Origin: Linanthus parryae
Lineage: Eukaryota > Streptophyta > Magnoliopsida > Ericales > Polemoniaceae
Reading direction: 5' to 3'
Assembly (NCBI GenBank): GCA_023055425.1
Contig: JALGPY010000001.1
Span: forward strand, 145,167,368 to 145,231,367
DNA: 64,000 nucleotides
The translations under genes and the position numbers were made by a program. How positions within the stretch are numbered: position 1 is the first letter of the stretch; each line of letters starts with the position of its first letter. Positions 11,716 through 25,400 of the stretch are shown piece by piece. Below the pieces are notes generated by a model. That model searched no databases and was not told the origin of the DNA. It saw only the letters and a list, made by a program, of their open reading frames with translations.

Positions 11716-14700
11716 TCATGAAAAAAAAAAAAAAAAACATTGTAATTTTATGAGGTTATGTTGTTGATGACCCCTTTCAGCCAATTCGCTAGAACCTTGA
11801 AAAGTTAATTTTTTGATATATAGTTGGTTCTCAGCTATTTGGCATACTTGAACAAAACCGATATTTGTTTCCAAAACATGCTTCGAATACACATTTGGTT
11901 AAGCGTTTGAAAACAACCACATGAAGATAGTGTTTCTGAAACACCACTTACGATGTATTTTAATGTTTTTCGTACTTTTGGTGGTTAAACATATTCTTAT
12001 TTTTTAATGAATGTATAAAATAACAATTATATGTAATTGTCTATATACAAAGGATGTTGGAGTAAACTAACACCGTTGCCAATGTATTCTTTTATTTTAA
12101 ACAATATTTTTCAGCACATACAAGTGATACAACCAGTTTCCCCTTTTTATTTTTGAATGTGCTTTTCATCAATGTTTTTTTCATTTTTTTTCTTTAAGCA
12201 GATACAAACAAAACAGCCTCTTAACTCTACAAATAAGTACGCTCTAGGAAACATGTTAAAAAGATAAAAAATGACAGTAAAAAAATAAAATCCAATATTT
12301 AGGTGACATGTATATAAGTAATTTATTCATGAGAAGTCCAATCAAAATTTGCGTGTTAGTATAACTAAGATCCATCAAAGTGCCTGCACCATGAACAAGC
12401 CGAAAGCCCCAACCACTTAGAAAAAGAACAAGAAAAAAAAAATCCTAATAGGAATGTATGAAGATCTCCAAACCCTTGTCTAGTCAAAACTCAAAACCAC
12501 GACACCAAAGAATTCCAAGAAGAAACACAGAGAGTAAAATTAAATATTTGTGTTTTGTTTTATCCAATCACAGAACTGAACTGTACTAGTACTTGAAGTA
12601 CCTCCTATAAACATCATCTTCTGTCCACTGTGAACCGGATCTGACCGGTTCATGTTTGGTCATGTTGGGCAGTCTGCCTTCTATACTTTCCCAGAGAGGC
12701 CTTAACCTGCTGAATCAGAGGTCGGTTGTCAGCATTGGCTTGGCCATTTTTTGGTTCCCTTGGCTTAAAAAAAAAAAAAAAAAACAAAACAAAAAAACTT
12801 GCTTTGGTGGTGGTTGTGGGCACTGGGCAATGCCTCCTCCTTCTCTTTGCTTTAACTTTAGACACTTCATTCACAATGCTTGTTCTTCTGTCTCTCCAAC
12901 CTTTATTCTCTTTAAGCAAAGATGTAAAACATGGTTTGTTACTACTGTGCTTAGGGTAAAGAGACAAGTTGTACTAGTGATACTACTACAAGTCTACAAG
13001 ACTACAACCACCATTTCTTTTCTTATACAATGACCCAACAGTCGACGCGGTGATACAATCCAATAAAAAACAGACATATTGTAAGTACACCATCGAGTGG
13101 CTAGTTGAATTAAATTACTACTTACCTGAGCAGTGTCAAGTAATAATCTTAATCAAGTGAAAATTTTCTTTTCTATTCCGAATCTCTCTTAATTTTCACT
13201 CCATAAGTGAGATTTTATGTAGGAATAGTTTAAAGGTGAGGGTGTGGCTGTACAAGATCTTACTTGGAAGAAGATAAACCAAAAAGCATGGTCAAGGTCC
13301 AGAGCATAATGTGGTGGTTGTGATGTTATTAATAAGTACTAATCATCTCCCACTTATTGAGGGCTCAATTTTCCATGATCATCATACTTTTATTAGAAGA
13401 CTTTTATTTGTTCTTCGCAAGATTGGTCTCACTCATTCATCTCATGTGAAGACGGTCATTTTTTCCTCTTCCCATTCCCTTCCCTTGAGGGGCTGGAGAT
13501 GCTCTTAGCCCACGGGCGCCAGAAGTAAAGCATCTGGTTTCTTTTTGCGCAACTACGTACGTATGCAACCATGTAAAAACGTACTCGAAGGAGTAGTAGT
13601 TAGGTTTGTTTGATTTGGGAACATGCAAAATTGGACCACAAACTTTTTTTTGGTGACTTTAGCTGCAGTTGCTTCTATTGATCATTATTAAAGAAAAGAA
13701 CGCTCTGAATATAGCTACATAAGAACCGTCCCTAGAGTAGTTTAGAGTTAGCATAGACTGCCCCCACGCTTGGTGTTCCTAGCTTTGTGACTTACTCATT
13801 CTGCTTCACCTTCACAAGTTTGAAAGGTGGGGGACATTTAACTCCAAGGCTTGGTTTCGGAGTGCACGACTACTTTTGCACGCATTTAAACGCATGGATT
13901 TGAGCTACAATGCGATACAAAGAGCACGGTAGTTGTTTCATAATGTCGAAGTACTATCTTAGCAAACTGTCGTAGTGCTAAGATAGTATTATGACACTGG
14001 AAAAAGAATTACGAAACTGTCATATCGTTTTCTTATTCAAATAACAAAATACGTACAACAATCAATGATAACAACATTTCTAGGCCAGCTGGGGTACTAA
14101 GTAGTAAAGAGAACCGCTATTCGACAAAATAATATTTGATGGATCTCTTCCTTATGATATGCCCCGTTCGTTCGCTGTATCAAATATTGCTATGCATGAT
14201 TATCAAATGTAGTAATGAAGTCATCGAAAATCTTGTACATAATTTTCTTCCATGGAAGATGAGATCTTTTACATATTAACCCTCGCAACGGTGGCACAAT
14301 GCAGAAGGTTATGAAGTCATCTAAGTGTATATGCACAATAATAACTTCAAATGCTTCATTTACGTTTCATGCCAATTCACTCTGTTACCTACGTATAATA
14401 GATTTATGACATGACATGTGCTGCATAAATCAGACGTGATAATACACATCAGTTTTCTTACATGACATGAATTATACGTGAAATCAAATATAGGATGTCA
14501 CCGAAATTGAACGCATGCTTACGATATTAGACACGCATAAGTTTACAGTTTTTGCTTAAAATGAAACAGGATCTAACAATCTACACGCCGTATAAATGCT
14601 ATCCAAGCCAATTTTTGAATTTTCAAGAACCGTATTAAAGTGGCGTAAAGGCTAGAGTGGGGAACATAAAAAGGAGGGGAGGATTAGGCTTTGTTCTAAC

Positions 14701-16497
14701 GTTAGGAATGAAGGCTTATTCAAGCAAATCATATGTTCTTCAAAAAGTGATCATAAAAAGCCCATTCAAGGGATCATCTACAAAAGTAGATCTCAATTCT
14801 CTCTGCTGAATCCTATCCCCAACAAGCCTCTTTACCCTTTTCCCAATGCTAATTTCTCCATCTCTTTGATGTGATTTTACAGCAAATCCTTCACTGCTTA
14901 ATTACACTTTTTTTTTTCTGCCCCTACCTAGTGAAGATTTAAATTCACTAAACCCCTATCCCAAAAAGCATGCTCCATGGAGTAATGAGTAATGACGATA
15001 ATACCCACAAACCGGACTGAAACCAGAGATGAACTACAGTAACTTTTTCTATCATCAGACTCTAATTTCTTTTCAGAAAATGAGAATGAACAATACTGTA
15101 AAAGTCATAATAAAATCATAGTAGCATGATATAAAGATGCCACCACACATTTTGTGAATGTTGTGATGGCGCATAAAGTGCCGTGAGAGTATGAAAAATC
15201 TTCTGTGAATTTTGAATAGAATGTTGCTTGGTAATATCACGTACAAACTACGGTGAAATATTAATATAGTGATTTCATGATTGATACAAACCAACTGTAA
15301 ACTTGATGTGAGAGAGTAAAATAACAAAAATACACAATACTTGTTAGTGCTAAAATCGATTGTCGAAAAAATAATCAAAATGAATTGTTTCCTCTTGCTT
15401 CCTAAATCTACTGAAAGACAACACGAATTATCTAAAACGTCAAGAATCTAAGTTTTACCAAGCGTACTAAAAACAGCTACTACTGTGTTGGCAACAAATT
15501 CATTCCCAGACTAGCCCTAAAATATGCCTCCTAAGATAATAAAGTACATGCACATTCATCGTAGCTTCTAACATTCCCTTCGTCCTACAAAGGGCAAAAT
15601 ATTGTTATTCTGGGTCTGACTATATCCCAAAGAAGCAATGAAGCAATTTACATATCAGATTATCAAACCTACCCAAAACTAAAAATAGCCTAGTTTCCGA
15701 GATATTTTTCAGTGCACTTGGAACTTTTGATGTGGTTCTACCCCGACCATTATATGTGTGAGGACTCCACACACACTTGTAATTATGATGCATTAGAGAG
15801 CTCCTCGCCAGCAACTCTAAGAGCAATGAATAATTTCTCCCCAGAAACAAGGGCACTAATTATCAGACTTCCAATTTACAAGACTAAAGAAGGCGAATCT
15901 TGGAATAAAACATGACTTTATTAGGGTCACTCCTCTATGCTCTATCCTAGAGAGAAACCCAAACTTTCAAATGCTTCAAGCATAATAGTTCATCAAGAAT
16001 TACAGAGGAACTGCAAAGAATTTGCAGATAAAACATAAAAGTACAACAACATTAGGAGTACACAAGTCTGGGGAGGGAAGTGTTCCGAGAAAAGTAGAAT
16101 GATTAACTCACAAGACACAACATATTTCCTCCGGCTTATTACTGTAGGCTTCTTTCAGTCACCTGCCAAAACAGAAAGAAAGAGAAGATTTATTCAGTGT
16201 CATTCTATTTCAAACTCGGGTCGGTCCGATGCCATATCATATTTTAATCTATTTTTGGATTACATGGTACAAACCTACTACTAAGGCTATATACTAAATG
16301 GGAGGAGGACTAAAAGGCTTGAACCCTGGTGGCGATATTGAGCATAAGCGTCCTTGGTTGGCGGTGCCATAACATTTTGATGGGTCTAAAGGCGGAAAAG
16401 GAACTTGTTAATCTACCAATTTAGTCGAACTCTAGCATTCATATTTCGAAGATTATTGCCATTTTGCTTTAGTCAGTAGGGTGATGACATGGTGCAG
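11716..16497. other. Long intergenic stretch without recognised genes
   Basis: Open frames here are short, overlap on both strands and match no family I know. There are A- and T-runs (for example 11720-11735 and 12768-12783). The end of this stretch is downstream of the GRF stop codon. A possible extra 3' exon of that gene lies near 16308-16380: after a minus-strand TTTAG acceptor it can encode a tail ending SPPGFKPFSPPPI. This alternative is unproven. Confidence 0.45.
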
Positions 16498-19400
16498 CTA
16501 ACCTACCAGATAGTCGAACAGTTGAGACTTGAGAGTTGACTCACCATGCGGGGAACAAGCATTCCTGGAAGACATTTCAGACAGCGATATTGGAACAGAG
16601 ATTGATAGCTCAGTTGTGGAGAATGCACTCCTGTCATAACCCTGATCACCAACATTAGTCCACGAATCTCCAGCTCTAGGCCACTCGCCGAACGACGTCC
16701 TAAGAGTGTTGCTCTCTTGCTCCACAGACCCAGGGGAACCAATCTTGCTGCCAAAGAAGCAATGCTGCTGCCTTTTGTTCATAGCTTGATTGCTGGTAGA
16801 TTCAAAATTCTGGAGCATGTGTGGTTGACACGCATTGCTTTGCAAATTTTCACCATAGCTTGAACTGCCAGACCGGTTGACCCGAACGGATGATGGTGTC
16901 AAATGCCATATGTTGTCTGAACTGCGGTCCATGCTAAGGACATGCGCACTTCCAGAACCTTCAGGATGTAAACCCTGTTCATCTGCTCCAGACTTCACCC
17001 CTTGGAGATACCTACATGTTCATGTTTGCAAAGAGAGTTCAATTCAATTGTGAATGCTAATAAGTGAGAAGAGACTGGTAACAAAACACCATCAACCCCT
17101 CAAAACACGAGTGGATTGCTTAATCTGGAAGTAACATTTTTTTATCATTTTGTATTTGGTTCACCAAAAGCAGAACGACGGCTGAAGACAGGGGAATCAT
17201 ATAGGTCATACTATGGATTAAGTAGATATTTGCCTCACAACAAGTATGGAATGCTCACGGCAGTAAATGTAGAACTGAATAATTGTATTGCAATAATAAA
17301 CAAGCTAATACACTGGGTCTTTATAAACTGAGATAAGGACTATAAACATAAATAATAATTCTGACTAATTACTATTATGTCCTATACGCCCCCGCAAGGT
17401 GGAGGATCTAGCCGATACTCCAAGCTTGGACCGTAACGCAAGAAAAGGCCCTCGAGAGAGAGGCTTCGTGAGACAATCAGCAAGTTGATCCGCAGACGAA
17501 ACATGAGACACTCGAAGAATGCCAGCATAAACCAGTTCACGAACAAAGTGAAAGTCAAGAGCAATATGCTTCATGCGAGAGCAACACACGATTGGAGCAG
17601 ACGTAGTTGGTGCCCATGTTGTCACAGTAAACGACTGGTGCAGAGGACAAAGGGCCACCAAGCTCAGCCATAAGGGAGCAAAGCCATTGAATCTCAGCAG
17701 AGGCATCAGCAACAGCGCGATACTCAGCCTCAGTAGATGATAGGGCAACTGTGCGTTGTTTCCTGGAACTCCAGGAGATGGGAGAGCCGCCGAGATACAC
17801 TAGGTAGCCCGAGGTGGATGTGTAGGTGTCCTTGTCACCTGCACAGTCAGCAGCTGGAAAGGAACCCAAGATTAGTCGTGCCATGTAGATACCGTAGCAG
17901 GCGTTTCATCGCAATGAGTGGTCGTGGGCCTGTGTATGAATTGAGACAAACGATTGACAGCAAAGGAGATATCAGGACGAGTAAGTGAGAGATACTGAAG
18001 ACTACCAACTGCCATCCGATATTATGTTGCGTCGGAGAAAGGTTAACCACTGTCAGCCGTGAGAACAACTGAAGTATCCATAGGTGTTTGAACCGGGTTG
18101 GCAGACGACATGCCCAGACGGTGAAGAAGATCAAGAATATACTTGTGTTGCGACAGATGCAAACCTTGTGGATGTTGTAAAACCTCCCAAGAAAGTATGA
18201 TAAGTCACCGAGATCTTTTAACGAGAATCGTCGAGATAAATCCAAGATACACTGCTGAACAGAGGAGGCATCAGATCCAGTAATGACTATATCATCCAAG
18301 TAGATATAGAATGGTGCCGGAGTCCCGGTAGATGAACAATGACGTGTCGGCGCGAGAGTTAACAAATCCCTGGCAAAGGAGAAAGGAGCGAAGTTCTGCG
18401 TACCATGCTCTGGGGGCCTGTTTGAGGCCGTAAATCGCCTTGTTGAGACTACATACATGGTGTGGACGGTCCTGGTCCACAAAGCCAGGGGGCTGCTGCA
18501 TGTAGACTGCTCATGAAGAGATCCTTGAAGGAATGCATTGTTTATATCTAACTGCTTGATGGGCCAGCGCTGAGAGATGGCAATAGAGAGAACTAAGCGG
18601 ATGGTGGAAGCACAGTTTTAAAAACCGGACCGGACCGGCCGGTTCGACCTGTGAAACGGTGGGTAACCACTCCGGTTTAGCTAACGGACCGTAGATGCAG
18701 AAAACCGGTCAAAACCGGCCAAAAACCGGCGGTTTTCACTGAACCGGTGAAGCGGCCGGTTCTGACCGGTTTTGGCATAAAAAAGTGAAAATCCAAATTT
18801 CTCTCTGGTGAGCCTCTGCCGAGGTAAGCGAAGAGCAAACCGTCAACCAAAAGTGGAAGATCCACAAATCGACATCCAAAAGTAGTTCACAGTTGACTGA
18901 ATCCATAAATAGTTCACAATTGATTGAATCAAGATCCACAAATCGACAACCAGAAATATTTCTCTGTGAGAACCTTTGAATGATGGGAGAGAGAACGACG
19001 TGAAGGAGAATGAGAAGAGAAGAGGAAGAGGATGAGGGGAGGAACAGACAGATAACAGTGAGGTTGAAGAGAGAGAGAGTTAGACATTGTGGAGAGGATA
19101 AGAACAACCATAATGAAAGGGGGGCAATAGTTACAGTAGGAGCACTTGTATGTATGAGGTGCAAAGTTGCCACTTGCCACAGTTAGTTTATTTTGTTATT
19201 ATTATTATGTTTCTTTTGCTATTATTACCCAATTATGTTTGGTGCACTCTTCGATGTTTTTTTATAGCTATATTATACATTTATGTAAAGAAATTAAATT
19301 ATATGTTGTTAGTCAATAGCCATATTTTTTAAGCTATTCTTGATTAATTTCATCTTTATAGTATAGTATATTATCATTATACGTAAAGAAATAATATTCA

Positions 19401-22400
19401 TATTTTATTAAAAATAACATAAATAATAATTCTGACTAATAACTATTATGTCCTATAGTAAATTTATCACACAGAGATCTCAATTACCCCAAACAAGAAA
19501 GAAGAAAAAAGAAACAAAAAACAAACAATCAAGATGCCATAAGCATGGCAAATGATTGTATGAGGAGTTGAGGACTAATTTACTAATTGCCAAGATGTGT
19601 CCTATTTCTGGTAACTGACACTATTGATACCTATTAATTTTCTAGAGCGTGGTTTACTTTCTAGAGTTAATGCAAACGCAAATGTCTATTTATTCCACAG
19701 CCTCTAATTAGTTCTGTTTTGTCAATGGATTTATCACGAGGCTCAAGGCAAGAGCATAGGCTGGGTGAAACCTCATTTGAACGAAAAATGTATTCAAAAT
19801 TATAAGAGAGCTTCAGCAAGACAGCAACAATTTCAAAAGCAAAACAATGCTGCGAAACAATATAGGCTAACATAAACAGTATAATGAGGTTTGGGGACAA
19901 ATTAGTGCATCTCAATGTATATCTAACTTCTGCTCACATACATGCAACCATACTTTTTAGACCAAAGAGCTTTGCTAGGCATCCTTATCGTTTCCATGCA
20001 AATATGACAACCTTCTCAGACAGTCTAAGTTCATGCATTTCTAAAATTACCAAATCAACAAATGTTGAACTCCTATTTCAGTGGGGTGGTGCCATGGTGA
20101 TCTGAAGATCCAAACTAAAGATTTTTTCTCCCCTTCATCGCAACTGATGGGAGTTTTTCTTGAGTTATAAAAAATTGATGTAGGCATGCTAACTACTCAT
20201 ACTATCCCTCTTTTCATGCTGAAGCAATAATGGTGATTCTTTCCCTGTGATCTTCCCGACTCGAAGTTACACAACAATGACCTCGTACTTTAGCTATTGT
20301 AATTTGAATTGCATGCATGGAAACATGGGACATTCCCATTACAGGCGGTGGATTGATTCAAAGCCAGGGAAGGCAGATTCTTCATATTGCTAGCTTAAGT
20401 ATATCTCAGGCTGAGAAATGAATTTTAAATGTGCGGAAACAAGGTTTTTACATGAATAAATTAAGAAGAGTGTTTTGGTGGGTTCCAAATTTAGACATTT
20501 GTTTTACTCCCTCCGTCCCGCAAAGATAGTCCATTTTTGAAACTACAATTTTTTTTGGAGACATGCAATTAATGCTTCCCACTACAAGTTGTTGACAACT
20601 TGACATGCTATTTCCACTATTATCATTGATTTTGTTTTCTCCAAGACTAGGTGCATTGAGTATGAATGGGTAGATTATAATTTCATTGTAATTTTTACCT
20701 TGAAAATTTAAGTGGACAATCATTTTGGCACAGACCAAAATAGAAATATGGACTATCTTTGCGGGACCGAGGGAGTACCAAAATCAAACAATGCTATAAA
20801 GACTTAACACTGATGAATCAAATTACATCTTGCTTTATAAATGTGTGTTGGTTATTGGGCATGTATGTTGTTGTTGGGTAAATATATTTAAATTTGTTAT
20901 TAGAATATACAACATGCCTTTTCCCAGTTTAACCGGGGTTGGCTGCATGGATCAAGTGTCTCAATTGGCATCTGTCCAAATTCATTTCCTCCCTCAGATT
21001 TAATTTGACTAAGTCGTGTCTTATTGTCTCTACCCAGGTTTGATTTGGTATCCTCTCCTCGTCTACAACCTTTGATCTGACCACGTCACTTCTCCTAACC
21101 GGGCATCAGACAGCCTACAACACATGAGCAAACCACCTCCACTGATTCTCCCTCATGTTAACTTTTTTTTAATAATTATTACTCCTGTTGTTTGATACAG
21201 TCTTTCCAAAAGGACAGTGTTAACTTGGTTCTCCATGATTAGGTCTCTAAGTTAATCAAATTCATTAATAGTTAATGGTGATTCTTTCCCTAATTACTAC
21301 TAGTCTACCACTTACAGTTCTCGAGTCAAAACTACGTGGAACGTGAAATCTGCTTCAATTCTCTCCAAAGTCTCCAAACCCTTAGAACTATTTTTGCCCT
21401 TGCCACCTAATCCTAGAAGCCTTCAGTACTGGAAACCCTCAACAACTCACCCGTAGTAGCTTTGGATCGGGTTGTTTAATCAGTCTTACATGTTACATGT
21501 TGAGGGAAGACTTTGTGATTTAGCTAAAAAGGTCAACCAGCCTCTGAAGATAACAAATGAGCATTAGAACATGTACTTGAGTATGGTGAAAATTTGCTCA
21601 TCGTAGAGGACAGATACAAAGGCAAGTTAAACAGGAAGCAAATGTTCCACAGCTACCAATACTCCAGAGTCGGAAGTTCTACTGAAATGACCTCCAAGAC
21701 GCTATTAAGAATCAATGAATAAAGGTGGAGCCAACAGGTAGCTATATCAAATTGTATAGGTCACTTGCATGAGAAATATCCAATAACGTGGCAAATAGCA
21801 TCTACGGCTACAATGTTATATTAGGTAGGGCAAGTCCTATTTCTGGAGGAGAGGATCGTGCAACAACCATACTGATAATGAAGGTTAACAACCAATCCCC
21901 CTCGCAAGATTTGTCTGGTCTGAGAAATTATGATTAGCAATAGTTAGAATACAAAAAAAATCACTTGCACCAAGATCAAAGCTAAATAAGAGCTTCATTT
22001 CTAAGTGAGCGACTGTTTCCTTCTGACAGCATTCCTGAGGATGCTTCCAACTTGATTGGAACCAGTTTCTTCAGAGAGGGAATTATGTTGCAACTAAAAA
22101 TAAAGACACATTTAACAGCCAGTGCTTCTTTCAAGATGAGATGTTTCGACGTAAAGAAAGAGTCATATGTAGTGTCTAGAATACAGATTAGGCTTCTTGT
22201 GACCTTAGTTTATATATCCAGATGTTTGTAGTTAAAGAGCATTTTAGCTAATCTAGCTAGTAGGTAGAAATCTTATTTCTGCATAGATCTTTTAGTTTTG
22301 TTTTAGTTGAAATCCCATATACAACTATAATAATTTTGTTCAAAATACTGAAGTTCATAAGTGATTCTGTTTTGCCCATTCCTTGAAATAGTGAAGTGAC

Positions 22401-25400
22401 TCTTCCCATTCCTTGAAATGGTGAAGTGACTCTTCCTTTTCTTTCTCTATTCACAATTCACTAGCTACTAAGTCTAACCCTCCAACAGTTCGATGAACGC
22501 TCAGCGGCTAAGCCCTTTTGATTTCTTAACCCCTTGGCCACTATTTCACCTGTGAAACCTAAGCAAATGCCACCGAGAATTTCCAGATTTTAGATGTGAA
22601 AAAGCAGCACTTAGAACTTTCGGTATAGCGGTTATAGCCTTGAGTTCCTCCCCTCTCTCTATAAGCCCAACGTTCTGTCTTCTCCCTAGTCTTGCCTAAC
22701 CTCAGACCCTTATATAGTCGAAGATTGAAACATCTATAGACACCTGTTGTAAGCTTCAGACCATGGTGCTAATTGTGTCCCTTGCATCTTCAGATAGCGG
22801 AAACGGGTTGTTTTCTCCATTTGTTCTCCACATAACCATTTACTCATCTAACATAACAAGTCATATAATTTTCTCCAAAAAGTTCTCTCCAGTCTCCCTC
22901 TATTTCTTTTACCACTCTCAAGTCTCAACATGTATGCAAGTTTCAAACCACTAACTCAGTTACCGAATATTTCTTATAAATTTGAGGATTCGCTGCAAGT
23001 GCAGTAACACTGAAACCCCTGTCAGGACAAGAGAGAATCACGAGAAGTGTGATACTATAAGAATATAACATAAATGTATCGAAGACTTCAGCAGAATGAT
23101 CTATACTCCTTCAACGACGAGAATGACAACCTCGCATCAGCCTGAAGGAGATTTTTCCATGGATGAACTAAAAAGCTGCATTTCCAAACTCGGCATGTTA
23201 TTCTGGCGAGATTCAAGTTTCTGAACACTAATTTTCTGATGATAATTGAGGTTTTATAGTCCAATCGGATACATATATTTCACATCTTGATATACTAAAA
23301 GGATTATATCGGTCTCTTTTATGTGTGAGCACATATGTAATGAAGGCACGCTCAGCTAACTAATTATCAGGCGCAAAAGATGGGTTATTTAGTTCATTAA
23401 CCCGAAAAGGTATCCACTATACTTTAAACAAACATTCGCAAGTATGTATATGAAAACCGGGATGGTGCTTTATTATATTTCTTCATATCTTGTTATTTGA
23501 TGCTCTGGGTTTGCCATTGATAAGTCAAGTTCAGCAAACAATGAAGCTAAACAAATAGGTTCAATTACAATACCGTTTGTCCCCGATTTTCTAACAATAT
23601 CATAGGTGAATCCCACGAGTTATATATGTTCATTTAGTTTACCAACAAGTATCTTTGCGATATTCAGCACCAGAAATTCTCTTTCAGTTTCCTTGATATT
23701 TTGTTGCTTTACATTCCTTTAAATTTTGTTATTTAATGCTCTGGGTTTGCCATTGATAAGTCAAGTTCAATAATCTAAGAGCCGCGATTTGACTACCGAT
23801 TGTCCCCGATTTTCTAGGAATATTATAGGTAAATCCTATAAGTGATACATGTTCATTTGGATATTTTTGCAATATTCAGCACCAGAAAATATTCAAGAAA
23901 CTCTTCATAGAAGTATTTGTTGTTCCGACTCTAAATTTGAGTTTTATGAATTCTAGAAGTACTCCATAGTAAAAAATGTGCTCCCACACCTTGAATATGG
24001 GAAAGAATGATCATTTAATGTAACAATTTAGATATCTATAAAACATATTAACAAATAACAGTTCGAGCAGAAACAGAAATGATGTGTAACGAAAAAAAAA
24101 AGCAAATATGAAATGGAAAAGCTATATCAAGGGTGACCTGGTTTTCATATTGTTCCTTATTAGGACTTTGAAGTTTTAATGTTGTTTCCAAACCCCTAGT
24201 GCCATTGAACTTATTCTGTAGAGCCCAAACAGTAAAAGAAACACGCGTAGTGTAGAAAAATGAAATCCAATATCAAAATCTATTCATCCATTTGGTGATC
24301 AACTTTTATATGTAAATATATAATCTATCCAATCCAAGGGGTTATGTCACTGCCAACCGTAGCTAATTGCCTAACAGCATTATTGTAAGATGTTAAGGCT
24401 GATGCACGCTTATTTGCTGCAAATGAATCTTCACAACTTCGAGCGTTGCCGCAAGTGCAACTGCATGAGCCTTAACTGATTGGGGAACAGATCCAATAAG
24501 TGGGATGATTTCGTGAAAGTGTAAGTTGTAACTGATGGAAATTTGTACAAACGGGAGCAAGAATAAATACACTGTTTGAGGAATAAAGCCAGTAGTTTTA
24601 TTGATTTTACTAACTATTCACTTTATAGCGAGTATTACCTGCCTCTACTACTGCAGCCTCAATATAATAGTGGCGAGCTCCTCAACATCTATTGGCCTGC
24701 TTGGAAGATGTACTCGAACTGTGTTTTTTTATAGGTGATAAATATAGAGAAAAAAATTAATGTTTACAAAGGAGCTGGTAGGAAAAAAGATAATAGTTGA
24801 CTTGCAAACACCAGAAGATTAAGATTTATTGTAAGTGTCATCTATCAAGTCGGCTTGGAGTTTTTCACAAAAATGTGCTTGTTGGACCCAAGTAAAACGG
24901 AATAAACCCCCACTGGGGAAGAAATACGAATATAGACTCGTTTAGAAACCGACAGTGCTAATGTCGGTTCTTGGGGTAGAAACCGACACTAGTACTGTCG
25001 GTTTTAATCTTTTGCAAGTCCCAGTTAAAACCGAAGGGTTCTTAAGAACCGAGCTTATAAACATCGGTTTTGATGAAAAAGAACCGAAGTTTATAACCTC
25101 GGTTGTTTACTTAACGTTTAAAACCCTTCCTCTTCTCTACCTCCCATTCACTCTCTTCCCCTCTATGTCAGGCGACGAACGAACCAGGAGCAACGCGGCT
25201 CGCCGACCACTCCCCCACCACTTCCAGCGATCTCGTGGGTACACCCTCCCCCTCTCTCTCGCCGGTAAGCCCTTTTCCTCCATTCCACTCTCTCTCTCAC
25301 TTTCGGCGACCTCGCCGGTACAAGGAGGTTAGGAATCTTGTTCCCCCCCTCTCTCTCTCACTTCCGGCGACCTCGCCGGTACAAGGAGGTTAGGAATCTT

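Noticed and set aside
12650..13033. Overlapping frames on both strands around a poly-A run
   Set aside because: They depend on the A-run for Lys/Phe stretches and match nothing recognisable.
15073..15378. 101-aa minus frame with hydrophobic residues
   Set aside because: AT-rich and without start context, domain or neighbours; likely random.
24955..25332. 125-aa plus frame
   Set aside because: Generated by the palindrome units and CT repeats inside the MITE.
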